Shown here piece by piece: positions 47,825-58,664 of a stretch of 64,000 bases of DNA (the stretch's first letter is position 1; every line of letters starts with the position of its first letter). The stretch is from assembly GCF_910592395.1 (NCBI RefSeq), contig NC_088321.1, positions 8,184,001-8,248,000 of the forward strand, read 5' to 3'. The notes below the pieces were generated by a model. It worked only from the letters and a program-made list of their open reading frames with translations, did not search any database and had not been told where the DNA came from. The position numbers were made by a program, and so were the translations under genes. This DNA is from Lineus longissimus. Lineage: Eukaryota; Nemertea; Pilidiophora; Heteronemertea; Lineidae.

Positions 47825-50060
47825 GGTCGGTCCCTCCCTTCTCCTGGGACAGAAAAGAAAAAGAGGTTACGAAAGAACAAACAGATGAGAAAAAAGGCTC
47901 AATTAGTTGAAGTAAGAATCAATGATTTTTTTTGAGGGAACTTATTCCTTTCCTTGTCCTTACTTGTATTCCCCTTTACTCTCATACAGTGATGCTTAAT
48001 TTCTTTGACTAGATTATACCACCAATCGCTTTTGTTTCAATGTGAATTCTTTTAATCGATGGAGGCCGGTTTATTCAGTTGAACAAGAGATACAGTTATG
48101 GTAGTGGTAGGTCATGGTAATCAATCTTTTTGTCTTTTTACACTACAGGATCAAGTTGCTAGCTGTTCTTTTCAAGATGGCAGCCTTCTGGACAATGAAA
48201 GTACTCAGAAACCTACTGTGAGTATCTGTATTTTCAAAAGCTAGTAAATGTTGTGGCCATACTCTGCTGCTAAGGGTTGTTTTAGATCAGGTTAGATTTA
48301 TAAATTTTCAAATGAATGGAGGAACCACTAATGTAGATCTCTATTATAGTAAAAACACCTAAAATTAAGAATTTTTTGTGCACATGGAAACATGGAAAAC
48401 ATGGATTGCAAAGATTTCCGAAAGGTGTGGATTTCCTTATACTCTGTTGAGCTACCAGACTCAATTAGTCAGTTCATCAAAAGTGTTGACATGATATATG
48501 AATTAATAAGAGCATGTTGATATATGCTTTTAGGCACCTGTTGCTGATTCTTCTCATCAGGATGACTGCAGAAAAAAGATACTGAAACACAGGAACAGTT
48601 AAATGTAAGTGTAAATTTCTTAGAATGAAAGACTTGGTAATAATCAGGACAGAGATGTCCTTGCCATTATTTCTAACGGTTTATGAACTGTATGAAAATC
48701 TGAACAATTGCCAAACATTATTACATCTACGAATTAATGACGATGATCTCATTTTCAGGAAGCTGTAGTGTCAACAAGTTCACCAAATAAGAGTCATTGT
48801 GCTGCTAGCGCATATACACAAGCATGGATATCAAAATTTGCCGTAAGTACCTGTATTTTTATCAAGAAAGCATGTAACTAGATGAAATTCAATTTGAGGT
48901 CGTTAGAGTAAATAACAACTTAAAGTGGTGTATGTCTCCTTCAATAACTAAGATGATGGCATTGACGAGTTCGACACCAATACTAGATGCAATGATGATG
49001 AGGTTTTGCTGTTCAAACAAATTTGTTGTGGCATTTAGTACATGAAATATGGTATTTAAGTCCCGAAAAACATAGAGGCCAAATGAAACATTTGGTAAAG
49101 ACAAGGATCAAAGTTCTGGCTAGGCTATGTATGACATGAACACAATTATTATTGTTCTCATGAGTATCTTCTTTTATTACAGTCACACGGTGCGCCTACT
49201 GGTAGTTCAACTCTTACAAAAGAAGCCATAACTGTTCAAAGAAGGAAGTTATGTCTGCAAAGTTCCACAGAGAGAAGGTCACCAGAAAAATGTCCGTCAC
49301 AAGAAGTAAGTTCACAGAGTTGGCCTTGTTAAAAAAAACTTAAGTTTAAACACAGCGTTATAACAACTTCCCACAAATCAGTATAGATTCAAATGCAAGA
49401 TGCATTTATTACTATTTGCACATCATCAGGCTGGACCAGTTACAGTGCTGTGGCCTAAGTGGGGATTAGCATGTTAAAACCTCACCATACAGGAGCACCC
49501 CTAATACTTTACATGTATGTCTGCTTTGGGCAATGCTAGAGAGAATTTGGACACTGGTTGAGCAGAGCCTGGGTGTTGTGGTTACAGCTGCTCCTTTGCC
49601 TTTTCAGAGTTCCAAATTAAGACAACTGAGAAGTGACTACGAAAAGCTTGAAGACAAGTGTGACAGGCTAAAAGATGAACTTGTGTAGACAGACAGGCGC
49701 TATAAATACTTATATGAACAGTACAACAACGTGCAATTCATGGCCTCAGTGCGGAATGAACGACACAAAATTTGTACCCACTTTCGAATGGCGGAGCAAG
49801 TGTCGTCATATGCTGCCAAGCAGGTTGAAGAGAGTGTTTTTAGCAACGTCTTTTTCAATTCAGACTGTGACATAGACAACGTCATTGTTCCTATCATCAA
49901 TGTAAAGCTGATGAAAGTATTAAAAGTTGGAGACACTTGCCAAATATACAAAGCCGCCTGCCACACTGTCAATAGGTTCGCTGCTAAGCAATACAGTGAT
50001 GAGAACTATGCATCCGTTGTCAACCGAGAGTTTCGGGTGCTGTCCTGTATCAATGCCACA

Positions 50061-50065
50061 TTTAC
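50061..50065. other. target-site duplication of the BEL/Pao element, left
   Basis: TTTAC, repeated at 56771-56775. Five-base duplications are usual for BEL/Pao. Confidence 0.9.
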
Positions 50066-50507
50066 TGTGAAGGTTTTCATTCAATTTTTATTCAAATTAC
50101 TTTTTCTTTAAGTTACCTTTTTTATATTTTACATTTGGTCCCCTTTTGTTGCAGTTATGGCTCAGGCCCTTGTGGACTTTCTGACTTGCTGTAATAATAG
50201 TAGGCCTAATGAGATAGCTTATATAATTAACCTGGGCCTGAGCTGTGGGTGCACATGAGGGAACCTATTTTAGTTAGTCTTCTGCCATGCCCTTGGAGCG
50301 GTGTATTTTTTACCCAGTAAACTAGCCACGAATTGGTGAGTTATTTAAACTTGTTTTTCTCAAATTATATTCTGTTCAGTTTTTTCTTAGCCAATACCTG
50401 TACATTATACCTGTTAATGATTAACAAATAAATGGTTTTCTTACAGTTTACCGAACATTAAAAAGGAATTACGGGTCGTGTGAACTTTTCTGGCCTTGAC
50501 GGCTACA
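50066..50507 (+). repeat. 5' LTR of the BEL/Pao element
   Basis: 442 bp from TGTGAAGGTTTTCATTC to CTTGACGGCTACA. A TATATAATT at about 50220 could serve as the promoter TATA box, and AATAAA at 50427-50432 could be the polyadenylation signal. A possible primer-binding site, TGGTACCAAATACGG, begins 30 bases past the LTR at 50538; I could not match it to a tRNA. Confidence 0.93.
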
Positions 50508-50611
50508 GTAAACAATTCTTAGTATTAGGAAACCAGTTGGTACCAAATACGGACACCGCTCCTCAAGCTTCAGTGCAGGGCGTGGCAGGTGAGTAGTTTT
50601 AAATAGTACAC

Positions 50612-53600
50612 ATGGCTACTCATAAAACTCGGTATGGTCGTCAGATACGCCCAACAGCTAAGGCCCTTGATACCGCCTGGAAGGTCCTCGAAACCCCTAA
50701 GAAGGACGTCCGTATACAAATAGACAATGAATTTGACGAACCTGACACACTGGCAGTTCCTGATGGTAGTCAACCCCGTGAACACTCGTCATCCAGTGAA
50801 CGAGCCACATGTAATTCCGTTGAATTAAAGAAAGCTGAGCTGCGCCTTCGTTATGAGACAAAATGTGCTGAACTGGAGACAGAACAGATTGAACTTGAAA
50901 CACGCAAATTGAATATTCAGAAACGTCTAGAAACCGCGCGTGCTAGTTATGACCTGAAGGAACTTGAACTGAATTCAAAATCTGATAGTGTGTCTATGAT
51001 GACTATAGACGAATGTTTTGAGTTGCATGAAAATGTTTATAAAGCTGATGCGAAAGTGCAACCACCTGTACTAAGATCTGCTACTAAAGTTGATTCTTGG
51101 ATCCAGGATCCCCATCATGAAAATGATTGTAGATCTAATCATGAACAGCAGGAGGTGTATAAACCACCTGCGCCTTTTCAGTCAAATGTTCAGAATCCTC
51201 CGTTTTTTGTTCACTACGGTCCAGGTTTGCCTGAGTTTAAGATAGAAGTTTTTAGTGGTAAACCGGCTGACTGGCCTGAGTGGTTTCTGTCGTTCAAAAA
51301 CCTCATTCATGATAATCCCGCATTGACTGACGGGCAAAGGTTAGGCTATCTTAAAACGTATTTAGGCCAGGAGCCACGCAGCAAGGTATTTGGTCTGTTA
51401 CTGGACGCTAAGGATTACCCCAAAGCAATGACTGAACTTAGGGATAGATATGGTAACCCAGCACTGGTAATTGATGGCTTCATTAGAAAGGTACGCCAGT
51501 GGCCGAAGTTACGCGGTATTTGCGATTTGGGTACTTTTTTCACAAATGTGTCTCAGTTGATTCAAATGTTTAAAGCCATGGGCTACAAAGCAGATTTACA
51601 AGCTAAAGGTCTCCTGTGTGATTTGACTTCCAAAATTCCGGACAGTATGCAAGAATCGTGGGGGAATTGGGTAGTTAAGAAGGGCGAAGGAAACCCAACA
51701 GTTGAGTTGTTCTATCAATGGCTGAAGTCTAAAGAGAATGCTTTGCGTTTTACATCGTTTTCGTCAAATCCGCCGTGTTATCAGAGTATTGACAAGTCTA
51801 AGAAGGGACATGAGGTGAAGAAAACGGTAACCACATTGACTACACCCTATACCCAGGTTAAGAAATACTGTGTCTTTTGCAATGGTGAACATTGGCTGGA
51901 CTCATGCGCTAAATTTTCCCGTAAAACGCCAAGTGAGCGTCTAGCCTGGTTTAAGGAAAAGGGCAGATGTTTTCTGTGTACCAAAACTACCCACAGGTCT
52001 AGTGGATGTTTCCTCAAGATAAGATGCAAAGTTAAAGATTGCGGCAAATCGCATGCTACAATCCTTCATGAAGCTTTTTTGGCTCCTAAGCTGGCTCAAA
52101 GTAGTTTCTCATCAGATCACACTAAAGCAGGTGTGCCAAAGGAGGGAAGCAAGCCAGACGTCCATTCCGTTGGTGTTGGTTTCATGAAAAAAGGAAAATC
52201 AGTGGTATATCTACAGACATTGCCGGTGCGAATTCACACTCCCAGTGGACAGGTCGTTGATACATACGGGTTACTTGATAGTGGTAGTCAGGCTACACTC
52301 ATACAAGAAGATTTTGCAAAAAGTATTGGTTTGAAAGGTCCCTCATCAAAGTTACGCGTGTGTGGCGTTGGTGGCAAGCTATCAGAACAACAGTCCAAGT
52401 GTCTATCGTTTTGGTTGAGTGATCCCAAAAATGATTCCAAACCACTAATTAGAGTAAAAGAAGCGTGGACTTTCAGTGAGCCTTTTAGTCTTTCGGTTCA
52501 TGCTGGTAACAATGCAGATTTCTCATCCTGGCCACATGTACAACATTTGAACTTGGAACATGCGCCTGACTCGCTAGACATAAAGGTTTTGATAGGGGTT
52601 AATGTTACCAAGGCCCACACACAACTAGAAGTTCGGGAAGGCCCTGCAGATCTGCCAATCGCCGTACATACCCCCTTGGGATGGACTGTAATGGGTGTGG
52701 ATCGTACTCAACCTGATAGTTCTGGTAATGAACATGATGTGAGTGTCAACAACTTTCTGATCAACAAGATCACCGACTTGGAACAGAGTGTTGAACGGTT
52801 CTGGAAAACCGAAAGCTTTGGTACTCTCGATGCAACAGATGTCCCCTATTCAATGGAAGATAAAAGAGCACAGGACGCGCTTGACACAACAACACGTATT
52901 ACAGAGAACGGTCATTATGAAGTCAGCATGTTATGGTCGAAACCTCCGGATCTTGTAGATAATAAGCCACAAGCAGAGCGCCGCTTTGAACAATTGCAAC
53001 GTAAACTGAACAACAACCCTACTTTTCGCGACAAGTATAGAGATGTGATCAATAAGTATATTTCTAAGGGCTTTGCACGTAAACTATCCCCGGAAGAGGT
53101 TAGTCAATCGAGTGACCGTACACATTACTTGCCACACCATGGAGTTGTCAATCCAAAAAAGCCTGACAAATTGAGAGTAGTGTTCGATGCTGCTGCTGTG
53201 TATGCAGGTTCTAGTTTGAACGATCACTTGTTAGTGGGTCCTGATCTGCTAAATAATTTGATCGGAATTTTGATGAGATTTAGATGTGGTCCCATCGCAA
53301 TCTCCGCCGATGTAGAAAGTATGTTTCACATGGTCTTGGTTCCCAAAGATGACAGGGATGCTCTCAGGTTTCTTTGGAAAGATGACTTAGAAAGTGATGA
53401 TCCTCCTGATGTATACCAAATGGTCGTGCACATATTCGGTGCAAAATCATCTCCATGCTGCGCCAATTACTGCTTGCGCCGCTGTGCGTTGGACCACATC
53501 GATAAGTTTAGTCCCTTGGTGATTGATACTGTATTGCACAACTTCTATGTTGATGACATGCTGAAAGCTTTGTACAAGTGTACAATTGAAGAAGCTATTG

Positions 53601-56107
53601 ATCTTGTTGTGGAGCTAATTAAGATCACTGCTTCAGGTGGTTTCAAATTGACAGCTTGGGCTTCAAATTGTCCAGAAATTTTGAGCGCTTTGAAAGATCT
53701 GGATGATAGCCTGGGAATCTCAACGGTTGTAGATTTGAACCTGGATGGTACGCACTCTCGCAGAACACTTGGTATCAATTGTGATATGAAATCGGATGTG
53801 TTTTGCTTCGAGTCAATTGTGATTCAAAATGTCTGCACCAAACGAGGAATCATGAGCAAAATCAGTTCCGTATTTGACCCTTTGGGCTTGTTGTCACCGT
53901 TCGTTCTCAGGGCAAAGTTGATAATGAAGAGTCTCTGGGAGAAAGGTTACGGTTGGGATGACATTGTAAGTGATGCGGACTCCAGTGATTGGACCCGATG
54001 GTGTGAAGAGCTAAGTGAGCTCCCGGGTCTTCATATCCCTCGATGTTACTGGCCATGTGAGTTTGTACCGGAAACGTTCGTGTTGCATACCTTCTGTGAT
54101 GCGTCTGAGTCTGCGTTCGCGGCCTGCTCATACTTGTTTGTATCATCAGAAAGTGGTGAATTGTACGGATCTCTTGTCATGTCAAAAACTAAGGTTGCTC
54201 CTCTGAAGGACCGATGTCTTACGTTGCCACGTCTTGAACTCCAAGGTGCTGTGTTGGCTGTGAGGTTGCATGAAACTGTTCTGAGAGAGCTGGATCTTGA
54301 TATCAGAAGTTCGTTCCTTTGGACAGATTCATTAATTGTGCTTCAATACATTTACAGTGAATCCAAAAGGCTCAGGACATTTGTTGCAAACCGCGTGTCT
54401 GAGATAAGATCCAAATCAGAAAAAACTCAATGGCGGTTTGTACCGGGTGTCTTGAACCCAGCTGATGATTGTTCAAGAGGTCTTCAGTTGCATCACTTGA
54501 GTGTTGATCACCGTTGGTTTCGTGGTCCAGAGTTTCTTTGGTTAAATGAGTGGCCGGAACAGCTGTATGTTCCCGTGTTGGAATCGAATGACAGTGAATT
54601 GAAGCAAGTCTCTGTCGCTCTGGTTGTTCACGAGACTCCTCTTGCTGATGTATCCAGCTTCTCAAACTTGCCTCGATTGTTGCGTGTGACTGCTTGGTGC
54701 ATGCGCTTTTGTCATAATTTGAGAAACCAAGTTCGTCGCAGTGGTAATTTGGTAGTTTCTGAACTAGAGGCAGCGACAACTTATTGGATCAAATGTGCAC
54801 AGTCCGAATACTATGAGAATGAAATTTCGGCACTCTCCACGGGTAAAGAATTACCACGTGACAGTTCGTTGAAATCACTGACTCCGGTAATGGTTGATGG
54901 TGTTCTGAGGATCGGTGGTCGCTTGACCAATGCTCCCTTTCCATATGAAAGTAAGCATCAAATCATTGTCCCTGGCAAGCATCCAATAGCCACTTTGTTG
55001 ATTCTGAAAATACACATCGGCGTAAATCACGCAGGCGCTGAGCACACTATTGCTAGGTTACGCGAAACATACTGGATCACGTGCGCTCGTGCACGTGTGA
55101 AAAGTGTAACTCAGGCTTGTCGCATCTGTCATAGGCGTCGCATAATATCTAGGGTTCCAAAGATGGCTCAGCTTCCGTTGGCTCGCTTTGAAATGAATTC
55201 TGTCTGGTATAATACAGGTTGTGATTACTTTGGACCAATCATGGTGAAGCGGAGCCGTGGTCGAGAGAAACGTTGGGTTTGTCTCCTCACTAGTTTGTCA
55301 GTTCGTGCTGTCCACCTAGAATTAGCATCCTCACTGAATGCTGATGCATTCATTTTAGCACTTAGAAGGTTCATCGCTCGTCGTGGCTCACCGAGGCATA
55401 TCTATAGCGACAACGGTACAAACTTCGTGGGAGCAAACAGGGAGCTTAAGGAGGCAATAGCTAGTATTGATTCGGACAAAGTCCACAAGAGTCTCGCTGA
55501 AAGAAGTATTGAGTGGCATTTCATTCCACCAAAGGCGCCACATATGGGTGGCGTATGGGAGCGATTAGTACGCTCAGTCAAGCGTTCGCTTGATGCTGTC
55601 CTGACAAATCACTGTGTCTTTGAAGATACCCTCCACACGTTTCTTTGTGAAGTTGAGGCTATTTTGAATAGCCGTCCCTTGACTCATGTTAGTTCTAGTC
55701 CTGATGATTTGGAACCCTTAACTCCTGCTCACTTCTTACTTGGCATTCCAAACAACACTTCACAAATTGTGGAGTCCTCAGATTCAGATATGTGTAGTAG
55801 AAAAAGATGGCGCCAAACACAAGTTCTCTTAGACCATTTTTGGCGTCGTTGGAAAAAAGAATACCTGCCTACATTGACTGTTACTCCAAAGTGGACTGAT
55901 GATGTTCCCAACCTCAGTGTTGACGATGTAGTTATGCTAAATGACAATAATGAACCTCGTGGAAATTGGCCCCTTGCCAGAGTTGTTGAAATCTGTCCTA
56001 GCGCAGATGGACGAGTTAGAGTTGTGAAAGTGAAAACAAAAGATGGAATTTTGATGCGACCTGTAGCAAGGCTATGTCTCCTTGAACAAGCGAAGACAAA
56101 GATTTAG
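50612..56107 (+). CDS. gag-pol: BEL/Pao Gag-Pol polyprotein, intact
   Basis: The 1831-residue polyprotein is processed to Gag, protease, reverse transcriptase/RNase H and integrase for retrotransposition. In order: an N-terminal coiled coil (about 70-120); the Pao-type Gag region (DUF1759-like, from about 205, FSGKPADWPEWFLSFKNLI); two zinc knuckles at about 418-432 (CVFCNGEHWLDSC) and 452-465 (CFLCTKTTHRSSGC); aspartic protease LLDSGSQATLI at about 553; and reverse transcriptase from about 800, with ISADVESMFHMV and catalytic NFYVDDML at about 976. RNase H runs from about 1150 (TFCDASESAFAA). The integrase zinc domain is near 1450-1510 (H...H...CRICHRR). The integrase core has Asp in GCDYFGP, Asp in YSDNGTNFVG and Glu in GGVWERLVRSVK. 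A C-terminal DUF5641-like domain ends in LMRPVARLCLLE. All catalytic residues checked are present. There is no env-like frame. The ATG at 50612 is the first in frame after the LTR. Confidence 0.97.
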   Translation: MATHKTRYGRQIRPTAKALDTAWKVLETPKKDVRIQIDNEFDEPDTLAVPDGSQPREHSSSSERATCNSVELKKAELRLRYETKCAELETEQIELETRKLNIQKRLETARASYDLKELELNSKSDSVSMMTIDECFELHENVYKADAKVQPPVLRSATKVDSWIQDPHHENDCRSNHEQQEVYKPPAPFQSNVQNPPFFVHYGPGLPEFKIEVFSGKPADWPEWFLSFKNLIHDNPALTDGQRLGYLKTYLGQEPRSKVFGLLLDAKDYPKAMTELRDRYGNPALVIDGFIRKVRQWPKLRGICDLGTFFTNVSQLIQMFKAMGYKADLQAKGLLCDLTSKIPDSMQESWGNWVVKKGEGNPTVELFYQWLKSKENALRFTSFSSNPPCYQSIDKSKKGHEVKKTVTTLTTPYTQVKKYCVFCNGEHWLDSCAKFSRKTPSERLAWFKEKGRCFLCTKTTHRSSGCFLKIRCKVKDCGKSHATILHEAFLAPKLAQSSFSSDHTKAGVPKEGSKPDVHSVGVGFMKKGKSVVYLQTLPVRIHTPSGQVVDTYGLLDSGSQATLIQEDFAKSIGLKGPSSKLRVCGVGGKLSEQQSKCLSFWLSDPKNDSKPLIRVKEAWTFSEPFSLSVHAGNNADFSSWPHVQHLNLEHAPDSLDIKVLIGVNVTKAHTQLEVREGPADLPIAVHTPLGWTVMGVDRTQPDSSGNEHDVSVNNFLINKITDLEQSVERFWKTESFGTLDATDVPYSMEDKRAQDALDTTTRITENGHYEVSMLWSKPPDLVDNKPQAERRFEQLQRKLNNNPTFRDKYRDVINKYISKGFARKLSPEEVSQSSDRTHYLPHHGVVNPKKPDKLRVVFDAAAVYAGSSLNDHLLVGPDLLNNLIGILMRFRCGPIAISADVESMFHMVLVPKDDRDALRFLWKDDLESDDPPDVYQMVVHIFGAKSSPCCANYCLRRCALDHIDKFSPLVIDTVLHNFYVDDMLKALYKCTIEEAIDLVVELIKITASGGFKLTAWASNCPEILSALKDLDDSLGISTVVDLNLDGTHSRRTLGINCDMKSDVFCFESIVIQNVCTKRGIMSKISSVFDPLGLLSPFVLRAKLIMKSLWEKGYGWDDIVSDADSSDWTRWCEELSELPGLHIPRCYWPCEFVPETFVLHTFCDASESAFAACSYLFVSSESGELYGSLVMSKTKVAPLKDRCLTLPRLELQGAVLAVRLHETVLRELDLDIRSSFLWTDSLIVLQYIYSESKRLRTFVANRVSEIRSKSEKTQWRFVPGVLNPADDCSRGLQLHHLSVDHRWFRGPEFLWLNEWPEQLYVPVLESNDSELKQVSVALVVHETPLADVSSFSNLPRLLRVTAWCMRFCHNLRNQVRRSGNLVVSELEAATTYWIKCAQSEYYENEISALSTGKELPRDSSLKSLTPVMVDGVLRIGGRLTNAPFPYESKHQIIVPGKHPIATLLILKIHIGVNHAGAEHTIARLRETYWITCARARVKSVTQACRICHRRRIISRVPKMAQLPLARFEMNSVWYNTGCDYFGPIMVKRSRGREKRWVCLLTSLSVRAVHLELASSLNADAFILALRRFIARRGSPRHIYSDNGTNFVGANRELKEAIASIDSDKVHKSLAERSIEWHFIPPKAPHMGGVWERLVRSVKRSLDAVLTNHCVFEDTLHTFLCEVEAILNSRPLTHVSSSPDDLEPLTPAHFLLGIPNNTSQIVESSDSDMCSRKRWRQTQVLLDHFWRRWKKEYLPTLTVTPKWTDDVPNLSVDDVVMLNDNNEPRGNWPLARVVEICPSADGRVRVVKVKTKDGILMRPVARLCLLEQAKTKI

Positions 56108-56317
56108 AAAGTTTCATCAAATGTTGGTGTTACATGTAACACTGTTCTAAATGATAGTTTGATTGGTAGAACAGGATAATATTGTTTGAATTATAGAATG
56201 TCAAACAGTAATCATATGATAAACACGTGTTGTATATAGTTTAATACCGGTATGTATATAAGTTTGAAGTACTTAACGTTTGGAGTTGTTCAGACACCGT
56301 TGTCAGACAACGCTGTC

Positions 56318-56327
56318 AGGGGGGTGG
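56318..56327 (+). promoter_or_regulatory. polypurine tract priming plus-strand synthesis
   Basis: AGGGGGGTGG sits one base before the 3' LTR, the expected place for the plus-strand primer. Confidence 0.75.
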
Positions 56328-56328
56328 C

Positions 56329-56770
56329 TGTGAAGGTTTTCATTCAATTTTTATTCAAATTACTTTTTCTTTAAGTTACCTTTTTTATATTTTACATTTG
56401 GTCCCCTTTTGTTGCAGTTATGGCTCAGGCCCTTGTGGACTTTCTGACTTGCTGTAATAATAGTAGGCCTAATGAGATAGCTTATATAATTAACCTGGGC
56501 CTGAGCTGTGGGTGCACATGAGGGAACCTATTTTAGTTAGTCTTCTGCCATGCCCTTGGAGCGGTGTATTTTTTACCCAGTAAACTAGCCACGAATTGGT
56601 GAGTTATTTAAACTTGTTTTTCTCAAATTATATTCTGTTCAGTTTTTTCTTAGCCAATACCTGTACATTATACCTGTTAATGATTAACAAATAAATGGTT
56701 TTCTTACAGTTTACCGAACATTAAAAAGGAATTACGGGTCGTGTGAACTTTTCTGGCCTTGACGGCTACA
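56329..56770 (+). repeat. 3' LTR of the BEL/Pao element
   Basis: 442 bp, identical by eye to the 5' LTR over the full length. It ends GGCTACA at 56770 and is followed by the second TTTAC. Confidence 0.93.
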
Positions 56771-57347
56771 TTTACCCCATTCCCAATTGGAGTATACTAT
56801 AAGGATAACAAACCGGCATTGGTGACTTCAGTCCACCACATTACGGCGACTGTATATAGCTTAAATGACTGTTTTTTGGATTTTCCTTCCCATTTAAGTG
56901 GGAGGGGATGGGTGAAAGCAACGGTCACATTTGGCTTTCACCTCAGTCACCTCTTCGAAAGACGGTTTTTGCATAACAACTTGAAGGCTGATAATGTTGT
57001 GCTGGATGCAAATGAGAAGGGCATAGATGTCATTCTGTGCAGTTGGAAAAATTCTTGTAGAATCGAATCTGCCCGAATTCTCACAGAGAAGCAAACAAAA
57101 AAGCTTGCCGGACAATATTGTTGTCCCAGAGGTTTTGCGCAGAGAGAAGCCATTTTCAATTGCAAGTAACATTTATGCATTCGGTTGTCTTGGAATCTTG
57201 GTTGTGAAATATTGTAGGGCATATGAAATCACGGATTACAATTTACCAGCTCTGGAAAGATTCTGTCTGAAATGTGTGAGTCCAAGATCTGCAGCAAGGC
57301 CAGATGTTGAGCTGTTTGACGAATACCTCGAATCATTTGACATATAA

Positions 57348-58189
57348 TAATGTGTGACTCTAACTGAAAAGACAGTACATGTATCCCTCTGACATTGGCG
57401 GATGGTATTTTGGAGAACTTTGTTTTCCACCTGGAGGTTCTATCTTGACTGAGAATACTTGGCCTGTAAGGTCACATACAATTTACAAACTGTATGACGA
57501 GTTTGGGTCTTAACCCTTTAGTTCCTGCGAGTCTACAAATCTTTTCCAGCATCTCCCTGAAGATTTCCAGGTATTCCTATAGTGTATAGACTTTTGGCAA
57601 AAGAGATACAAAAAGTTGAGAATGAAGTACTACAAGTTATTTTGAAGCTAACAATCATACCTACAATATGATTTCATTTTCATTTTAACCCCCTGGTATC
57701 GACAGGATTAACCCTCTCAGCAATTTAGTGAAAATTCATAAAAAGGCCCTGTAGTAAACAACAGAATCATAAGAAGTTCCTACCTAATCAAAAAACTCCA
57801 TAAAGAAACCCAAATGTACGATAATCCAACCTAATATCGATCGAAAAACACAACCCGGCAGTCTCCTGTACATGAATACATGAATGGGTTGATATGAAGT
57901 TATGGTTTGCACATGTCACATTTGTTGGTCAAGTTGGACCATGAGAATTGCGAAATTAAAACACCTACAAAAATTTCCAGGGTGTGGTTTTATTGCTGAA
58001 TTGACATGTAGACGATGGATATCTTTTTACCAATGAATACTAGTTGTATGTTGTTATTATCAATATGTCTGGCCTTCCTAGTTGGTCACAAGTTGTCATA
58101 GTGACTTGTCTAGTTCGAAGTGTTCTGTTCAATAAAAACACTTGAATTCACTTGAGTCATATGTTGTGTTTTCCTTTGAATTTTATTAC
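57348..58189 (+). other. 3' untranslated region and flank of the kinase-like gene
   Basis: AT-rich with no coding frame. AATAAA at 58131-58136, in CAATAAAAACACTTG, is the first good polyadenylation signal downstream of the kinase stop. Confidence 0.45.
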
Positions 58190-58664
58190 ACAGTGGCGAG
58201 TATTGATACTTTCAATTATAGCCTACAGTGGAAACCAACACAGACCAGAGCTACAAGGAGAATGGCATGCCAAATCAAAGAAGAGAATCTTTCTGTGTTC
58301 ACTTGCTACCACACTGTGACCAAAAACCGGAAATTACAACAGATTTTTTAGGTGACAATGTGCATTTTGGAGGACAATCGGGACAAGGTTGAGACTAGTC
58401 CACAGTCTGTCTGGCTTTGGAAGAAGTCTTCTACTTCCGAAACATTGTACCAATTATTTGGCAAATTACACTGTAAATTTTGTCTCCAGTCAGCTTGTGG
58501 AAAATTTTACAGAGGAGGGTGTGTCTGTAGGAGAAAAGCCTAGATGTGCACAAGTGATGCGTCTACACAAGTGGATTTTAGTGGAAACACCCTCAACTGA
58601 CACTTTCACATTGGCACCTGCTCATGTGAAATATTTTGACAGCAATGAGCAAAAAAGCTGTTAA
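58190..58664 (+). pseudogene. degenerate coding fragment, unknown
   Basis: Adjacent frames join into one protein-like run if two single-base shifts are allowed, near 58348 and 58388. Recognisable pieces are MACQIKEENLSVFTCYHTV, then GDNVHFGGQSGQG, then RLVHSLSGFGRSLLLPKH and VENFTEEGVSVGEKPRCAQ, ending in a TAA at about 58664. An ACAG acceptor-like site at 58189-58192 could start it. I recognise no domain. It may be the decayed last exon of a further plus-strand gene or part of an element. The gap from here to the chromodomain gene (58665-59144) holds the latter's 3' UTR. Confidence 0.3.

Larger units (their letters stand above)
50066..56770 (+). mobile_element. complete BEL/Pao LTR retrotransposon, 6705 bp
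   Basis: It has two 442 bp LTRs (50066-50507, 56329-56770) beginning TG and ending CA, a 5 bp TTTAC duplication, and one intact Gag-Pol frame of 1831 codons. A G-rich polypurine tract (AGGGGGGTGG, 56318-56327) lies just before the 3' LTR. Reading the LTRs side by side I found no difference, so the insertion appears very young. It lies in the sense orientation inside the kinase-like exon, between the codons for ACA-TTT and CCA. Confidence 0.95.
47825..57347 (+). pseudogene. coiled-coil plus kinase-like (pseudokinase) gene, interrupted by a BEL/Pao retrotransposon
   Basis: Exons by GT-AG: 47825-47911, 48148-48217, 48534-48604, 48759-48842, 49183-49305, then 49608 onward, split at 50065 and resuming at 56776 to a TAA at 57345-57347. 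Exons 1-5 are low-complexity and polar. Exon 6 starts with a coiled coil (KLRQLRSDYEKLEDKCDRLK), then a kinase N-lobe: RFAAKQY supplies the ATP-site Lys and VNREFRVL fits helix C. After the insertion come the catalytic loop LHNNLKADNVVL, with Asn where HRD has Asp; a segment ILCSWKNSC where DFG should be; and VPEVLRRE, IYAFGCLG and SARPDVELFDEYL. Loss of both aspartates implies no catalysis. Other lesions are a 1-base shift in exon 3, a TAG at 49686-49688 in the coiled coil, and a frame change near 57110. AATAAA at 58125 may be its polyadenylation signal. No first Met exon was identified. Confidence 0.65.

Noticed and set aside
50538-50555. Assigned primer-binding site and tRNA for the BEL/Pao element
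   Set aside because: TGGTACCAAATACGG starts with TGG but its complement does not look like a tRNA 3' end I can name, and it lies 30 bases past the LTR.
33842-57347. One continuous gene joining KDZ transposase and kinase-like domain
   Set aside because: The KDZ frame ends in a normal TGA after an acidic tail at 46024, and no splice route around it was found.
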